Assembly: GCA_013398055.1 (NCBI GenBank)
Contig: VZRS01000248.1
Coordinates: 744,001 to 808,000 of the forward strand
DNA: 64,000 nucleotides
From: Ifrita kowaldi
Taxonomy: Eukaryota; Chordata; Aves; Passeriformes; Cinclosomatidae
Direction of reading: 5' to 3'
Shown piece by piece: positions 58,116-64,000 of this stretch; within the stretch, counting starts at the first letter, position 1; the number at the start of each line of letters is the position of its first letter. Below the pieces are notes generated by a model. That model was not told where the DNA came from. It did not search any database and saw nothing but the letters and a program-made list of their open reading frames with translations. A program made the translations under genes and the position numbers.

Positions 58116-61100
58116 GAAACATTTTTGGCCTCACACCAGGCTTTGATTTGAAGTGGGGATTTCCCTGTGTGGTTCACATTCTCTCTCCGGACACTGTTAA
58201 ACAGTAACTGCAGGGGATGACTTTTACCCCTGGCTAACAGGATGCTTGGGCAGACAGGGCTGTGTTTCCACAGCACCTTGGCAATGGCTGCCTTTCCAGC
58301 TGGCCTTTCTCTCACTCCCACCCAATTATTTGTTTCTAACATCACGTGAAATAGCATGGGTCTTCCTTTATTAGCACCAAAAACATTTAAACTGTTAGTT
58401 TCCCTTTGTCAGACTGGGTCCTAGCCCAAAGAGAGGGAAGGGGAATCTCCCTGTTCCCAGTGCAGTTTAGAAATTTTCTCAGCCTTGTTTTCTATTTTTT
58501 ACCTTAAATACATACCATTATTTTGTCTGCACTAGTTCTTTTCGAACTATTTTTTTGTGCAAGGTGATCACTTTCATAGTTTAGAAATGTTAAAATATCA
58601 CACAGAGTATCATTCAGGTCTCTTTCCTGCAGAATTTTGGCTGGATGTATGTGTGTCAACAAGTTTCAAACATTCTCCACCACACATTTGATTGCCTCCT
58701 GACTGAGTTACGAACATGGTGTTATTTTGGATGGTACTTTCTGAAGTAAAATCCTTTATTTGTTTAGGTGGATGCCATCACAGTTTCCAAGTGCTTCATG
58801 GTAGAATCTGCAATTTACCCCCCCACCATGAATTGGTTTTAATGGCTTACTGGGTATCAATGACGATGTGGGGCTTGATAACAACAAGCCATCAGTTACT
58901 ATATATCCGTCACAATCATTTTAAGACAGAAGAGCAAGGCTTCATCCTCATGTGACAGACAGTTTGCCTCTTTTATTGATTTTTTATATTTTTCTTAATT
59001 GATGTACATGTGTATTAGGGTAGGAAGTCCGAGAATGGATGTGATCTACATGCCTTGGGAAAAGAAAGGAGTTTAAAATTTAAAAGTGCACATCACTGTA
59101 ACTTGGTGGTGCATTCTATAAATCACAGTCTTGATTTAATAGTCTATCTAGTGTGGACAAGTAAGAAACATGGGTTTGTTCACTCAAAGACATTGCATCC
59201 TGGTTCCAGAAAAGTCAGTGAGAATTTTGCCATTAACTTTGAATGGAACTAAGGCTTCACCTCAAAGCTTTTAATCAAAAAGTGTGAGCTAGCATGTTCA
59301 AACAATGCCTTCGGACCCTAGTCATGGCAGAGTCTAAGACTCTGGCAGGAAAGAAGGCTCTTATTCAAAAGCTTTTTATGCAATCTCCTGGTTACAGAGA
59401 GATGGCTGCAAGCCCCAGTTCTGACCTCCTGGGCTGCTGGTCATTCACAGTGTTTTCCCTCAGCAATATCCAGCCTTTTGGTTTATCCTGCAGTGGCCTT
59501 GCAATAAAAGAGCACATCTGCATGAACCAGCAGCTCAGTTACTGTCATTATTACTCCTTGGGACATAGAAAAATCTGGTTTCTGCACCACCTTCCCACTT
59601 ATGCAAAATTCAGCAACAAATTTCTTCCCTCTGCTACAAAGGTTACACTTACTGCGGGTGTCTCCACAAGTACACTTAATTTAACCTGGACTCTCTTGAT
59701 ATACAATCCCTGACGTTTATCCTTGAGATGACCCTTTTTTGTCCAGATAGGTGCCTATACTTATCTGTAAACCATCTAATAAGAATCCCATCATCATGTA
59801 CTAGATCAGCAAATGGTTTATACTTCAAATCTTCACCATTCATTGTAAATAAAGAAATAAAACAAGTATTTAGGGGAATACAATAAGAAGACTAGGAGAA
59901 TATTTTGTTTCAGCATGGTCAAAAATAATTTGTGTGCATAAACATCAGAAACAGAATGAAAATCTCAGAGTTCAGTGGACTGGAGATTATTTTCTGGTAG
60001 TCTGACTTTGAAATCTTAGTAGAAATGAATTTTCTCAAGAGTCATTATCCCTCCAGGGCCATTTTATCACTTTATAAAATCTTCAGATGATCCAGTAGCA
60101 TTTGTTTTCCTGGGACTGGTTTAGTCTGTGCTGGGTCCAGCCCATGATGTAATTTCTAAACTGCATTCTGCCCTAATGGAGAGAGAGAATCCACAAAAGT
60201 ACCCACAACATTTCCGTACACATAACTCACAATTTAGATCAAGACAGGAAATGTTTTTTCCATTCCATGTGTAAATATGACATTTAAAAAAGCTTTCCTA
60301 TCTCAAGTCAAGACAAAAGGTTAAAGAGCCAATATTTTTAGATACCAAAATTCCACGCATTCACTAAGAAGAAGAGGATTTAATTCCTGTTCTAATTTTG
60401 TATTTTCTTTCACACAAATTTTCCTTAACTTAACTTACATTGCAAACAAAACAACAGAGTTTATTCCAGGCAATGGAAGAATTTTTAGAAAGTATCGAAG
60501 TGGAGCAGTTTACTAGTTTCATCAACTCTTTTTTTGAACAATTTGGCATCTCAGGGAAGGAGCACTGGTCTTTGGGAGAGGATTTGCTGACAGACCTCCT
60601 CTGATGACAAACTTTGTTTGCCTCCACTGCAGATACATTATTTAGGTTCAGAAATACTTCTAAGCACACTTGCTGCTGTATGCACATCTCTGAATAGGTA
60701 TGAGCCTGTGGGGAACTAGTGAAAAACAGGTACATTTGTCCTGGGAGACCCCCTGTGGCATGACACAAGGCAGAATGACAGTAAGTTGTGGGAAAAATGT
60801 CATTTGTGACCACAGCCTGACTCTACAGATCTGCTCCTTCAGACAATGTGGTGTAAGACGCAACTCTGAGGATTGTCCCGAAGTCAGCGAACAGAGTGCA
60901 ACAGATCCCTTCCAGGTAATGATTTAAAACAGCTGAGATCCAGATCCTGTGGGCTCTCCCCACATCAAAAGTCAGCCTTGGAAATCAGAATCTTCCCATC
61001 AGTGTAATTTCTTACCATAACATGGTTTCAAACTTGTTTCCTGCTTTTTTCTCTGTTACTTTTTGCAACACAGTCCCCAAGGTCTGATTTATTTATTTTG

Positions 61101-64000
61101 CCCAAATCTCATGCCTAGACCACTTTTATTAACTGAAAAACCATTAAATTAGATTGAACAAAGGTGCTAAGAAATGACAAACAGTTTTTTCCTACAGATT
61201 AAATAACACTTATGGGAAAATAAAAGCTGAGTGTATTTTAAGTTTCCAAATTTTTGCAGACTTCTGGAGTTTTCTCCCTCCACGTTTACTTACCCTCTTT
61301 TAGATTTCTAATCTCAGTTACTAACACACTACACAAATAGCAGGAGTCAAGGTTGAGGGCAGAAGCCTAACAGGTGAAAGGTTGAATAACTTGAAAGTCA
61401 GAAAGTGCACTTTTCAAGAAGAAGTTTAACAGGTTTGGGACTTCTCAAACACTCACAAGCTGTTGTTCTCTACTTACTTGGCCAGGTCAATGCTGACATT
61501 ACGGTTTTGATGGTCACATGTTTTTTCTTTCATTGGCTTTCTACACTGTCTGTCTGATTTTGTCCTTGCCCTGGTAAACCTTTATCTTTTTACTGAGGCA
61601 AGTCACTCTTCTCATTCTTTCCTTTGTTGTTTGTCCTTTTTTTTTTTTTCTTGTTTACTTTTTGGGATTTGGTTTTTCCCCCTCTTTTTGCTTTTACCTT
61701 TTAAATATGTGTGAAGGATAAAAGACCGAGTATTGGGGGTTATGTAGTATCGGCAATACAGGTGTCACTGTTCACCTGTGCTGGGAGAAGCTACACTAAG
61801 GCAGAGCATACTGAATTTTAAAATCTGTTCTGAGTCCTTGAAAACAAATCTTCCCTTAGCTTCATAATCTAGATAGTTTTTGCATCTGATGGCAGGAGAA
61901 AAAATAAAGCAAATTTTCCCAGTTTGGATATGTTAACATGAGAAAATGCTATAACTTTCTGTCTAAACAAGGAGCTGTTTTGTCCTCTCTATGGCTCTGT
62001 CTTTGTTGTTGTGTTTCTTTTTATTTGTTAACAAAATGGAAAAAAAATTAATTCCAGCTATAAGGAATAGACAAACTTCTGAATTATTTCTATATCTAAT
62101 ACAGATACTGCATCTGACCTAGTTAATTGTTTAGGAGTTTTTTATTCAATGTCATAAATTTTAGTGAATTGCACAAAAAATATCTAAATTCAGATAGAGT
62201 TAAGGTAGCAGCAGCAAAAATAAAGTTTCCCAGATACATGACAAAATTTGGAAGAGCTGGTTCCATATATGTCAGCAGGATTGGGACAGGTATTTTGTCT
62301 TCCAGAGCCAGGACTTTTACCTGTTGAAGTCCTTTGCCAGAAATGAAGGAATGGTGAAGCAGTAGTGATTGAAGACAGATAGATACTGAGGCAAGGTTGC
62401 TTGCAGTTACTTTCAATTCCAAGATATCCAAGGAAAATTTCCATGTGCAGGCATCCCTCTTTCATTTCGTTTTCCCCTGTGGCATGCTCATTGCCTAGCA
62501 ATCATATTTCAGCTCCTGTGAGGAATGGAGACAGTCTGGCCATTGTTACCAGAAGCAAATGGTGTTCAGAGCTAATGACCAAATCAAAAAGCTCCTACGT
62601 GAGATCCAGACCTTATTCCCAGGAAAAAACTAGCAAGAGACCAAATGGACACATGAGGCCAAGCACACCCTGTGCTTGACCTCTGGAAAACTGTCAGGGA
62701 ACGTCAAATACAAAGAATGCCAAGCATCTAGCAAACAGTCAGTGAAGCCTCAGCTCACTTGCAGTGAATGCCCACAGGAATTTCAATCCTGCCTTTGCTA
62801 AAAAGCCAGTTCTGACCCTGTTGCAGGAGAGGTGGATCCCTTCCATCTGAAAGGTGGATGAGCTGCTTTGCTGACAGGACCTCATAGATTGTAGGGATCA
62901 CCATCCTGTCCTAGGCTGAAGCTCAGGCTGCCATCTGGGAAATCTCAGTGCGCATGAGAAAGATAATTTTTGTTTCCCCTAGCATTAATTGCTAAAGTTT
63001 TCTTTTCACAGTAGCTGGAAAGCAAACATTCACAGAACAGGGGAACTTCCTTGTGCCACAGAACAGCATTACCACAGCGGAACAGCAGCTTAAGCTGTGC
63101 TTCTCTGTGTTCAGGATATGTACTTTGACCATAGGCCATTCATCATGCGTTCAGCTATTGCTGGTGGTTAGACCACAGACATCCAATTGCTCAGAATTAG
63201 CTCCATGACATTCTCTGGTTAAGTCAGTGCACATGGCAAAATACATCATATACTTATGGTTAAACCTTAAATGCGACTCTCAAAAAATCCTTTCAGCAGG
63301 ACTTGGTGGAGCTGTCTCCTGCCCTCAGCCACCAACTTGCCCTTTGAGCATGGTTGTTTCCAGTGTCTTTTTTCCTGGTCTGATAGAATTAGAAATGTAA
63401 GTACCTGGAACAACGAGAGGAATAGGCTCGGGCCTGATGGAAATGTGAGGGCTGAGAGCTGCGATCATGTTACTGGACAGACAGCACATGTTGTTTTGAC
63501 TGATCCTAGAGTGGAAAGGCCACATACAGTTAAGCTACCAAAGGTCTATGTATATTTCAGCTACCTTTGACCCACCAGTAAATTCAAAGCTGGTCATTGC
63601 AAGCACCAGAAGCATCCTTCAAGGCTTTAGGAAACACCCCCATTACAGTAAAGACAGATTAATATAAAGCAGTGTTTTTATTAACCCTACAAACAAACAC
63701 GACTGTGGCCATGGGGTATCTTCCAAACATGCAGAGAAGGCAGTGCATTGGCTGCAGTTGTTTCATGAGTAATAATCCCTCTCATAACAGGGAAACTCTC
63801 ATCCCAACATCTCTGTGTGGAACCACCCCAAGACGCACTTTGTGCTCCAGGAAAACTGGTCTCCAGTCAGATGGTAGACTGAAGTTCAAGTTTTCAGTGT
63901 AACCACAGTTTGGTGAGCATCTGTGTGTACAATTATAATTTTAAAAACCCACAATGATACTAATATCCCCAACATCCTGTAGGGAAATGAAATTCAGCTC
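58116..64000. other. Unique non-coding DNA, no gene seen
   Basis: Frames up to 139 codons (59294-59713 plus) and 127 codons (60430-60813 minus), none with a recognisable domain. T-rich simple sequence at about 61639-61651. A 12-bp palindrome CAGCTTAAGCTG at 63086-63097 is within chance expectation. No interspersed repeat recognised. Confidence 0.55.

Noticed and set aside
63086..63097. CAGCTTAAGCTG 12-bp palindrome
   Set aside because: About a dozen or more such palindromes are expected by chance in a window this size.
1..64000. CRISPR arrays, tRNA or rRNA genes, bacterial operons, integrated viral genes
   Set aside because: No regularly spaced repeats, no tRNA B-box with matching A-box, no rRNA words, no ribosome-binding-site plus ORF organisation, and no retroviral gene signature seen on either strand.

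Overview
The window looks like a non-coding stretch of an amniote genome, almost certainly a bird. The diagnostic signal is a CR1 LINE 3' end of the avian type at about 37405-37520: ...GATCTTTAAGGTCCCTTCC... followed by a degenerate ATTCTATGA tail. Interspersed repeats are very sparse. There are no Alu, B1 or L1 3' ends, and I could pick out only about five repeat relics in 64 kb. CpG is depleted overall. Old amniote repeats remain: two MIR SINE relics, an old CR1 fragment, and one fragment of a repeat I know from reptile genomes but cannot name. I cannot identify the species or the locus.

I found no protein-coding exon, tRNA, rRNA or CRISPR array that I can support. The open frames are short (the longest uninterrupted one is 200 codons at 53212-53814). 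They carry no recognisable domain, and most overlap frames on the other strand or in low-complexity DNA. Two N gaps (33424-33858 and 46429-46610) produce artefactual frames. The window is best read as an intergenic gene desert or part of a very large intron.

Layout: 1-2.6 kb is plain. At 2.6-3.1 kb a polypyrimidine tract leads into a conserved-element-like block with a POU MORE-type motif. At 3.4-4.8 kb there are two MIR relics in opposite orientation. At 9.5-11.5 kb lies the most interesting part: two diverged copies of a ~100 bp element about 0.9 kb apart, both with a TGCCA..TGGCA dyad and an ATGCAAAT octamer, followed by nested inverted repeats. At 13-20 kb there are single nuclear-receptor-like and CTCF-like motifs and a small CpG-rich cluster. 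At 21.6-22.1 kb, 42.6-43.7 kb, 48.0-49.4 kb and about 58.0 kb there are further blocks that look like conserved non-coding elements. At 31 kb there is a dinucleotide repeat and a 22-bp perfect palindrome. At 37-40 kb there are two CR1 fragments. At 46-47 kb there are a G-quadruplex motif, an N gap and a C14/T34 homopolymer pair. The rest is ordinary unique AT-rich DNA.

No genes act together here. My working model is a regulatory landscape of enhancer-like elements serving a gene outside the window. That is inference: conservation could not be measured without alignments, so all regulatory calls carry low confidence.
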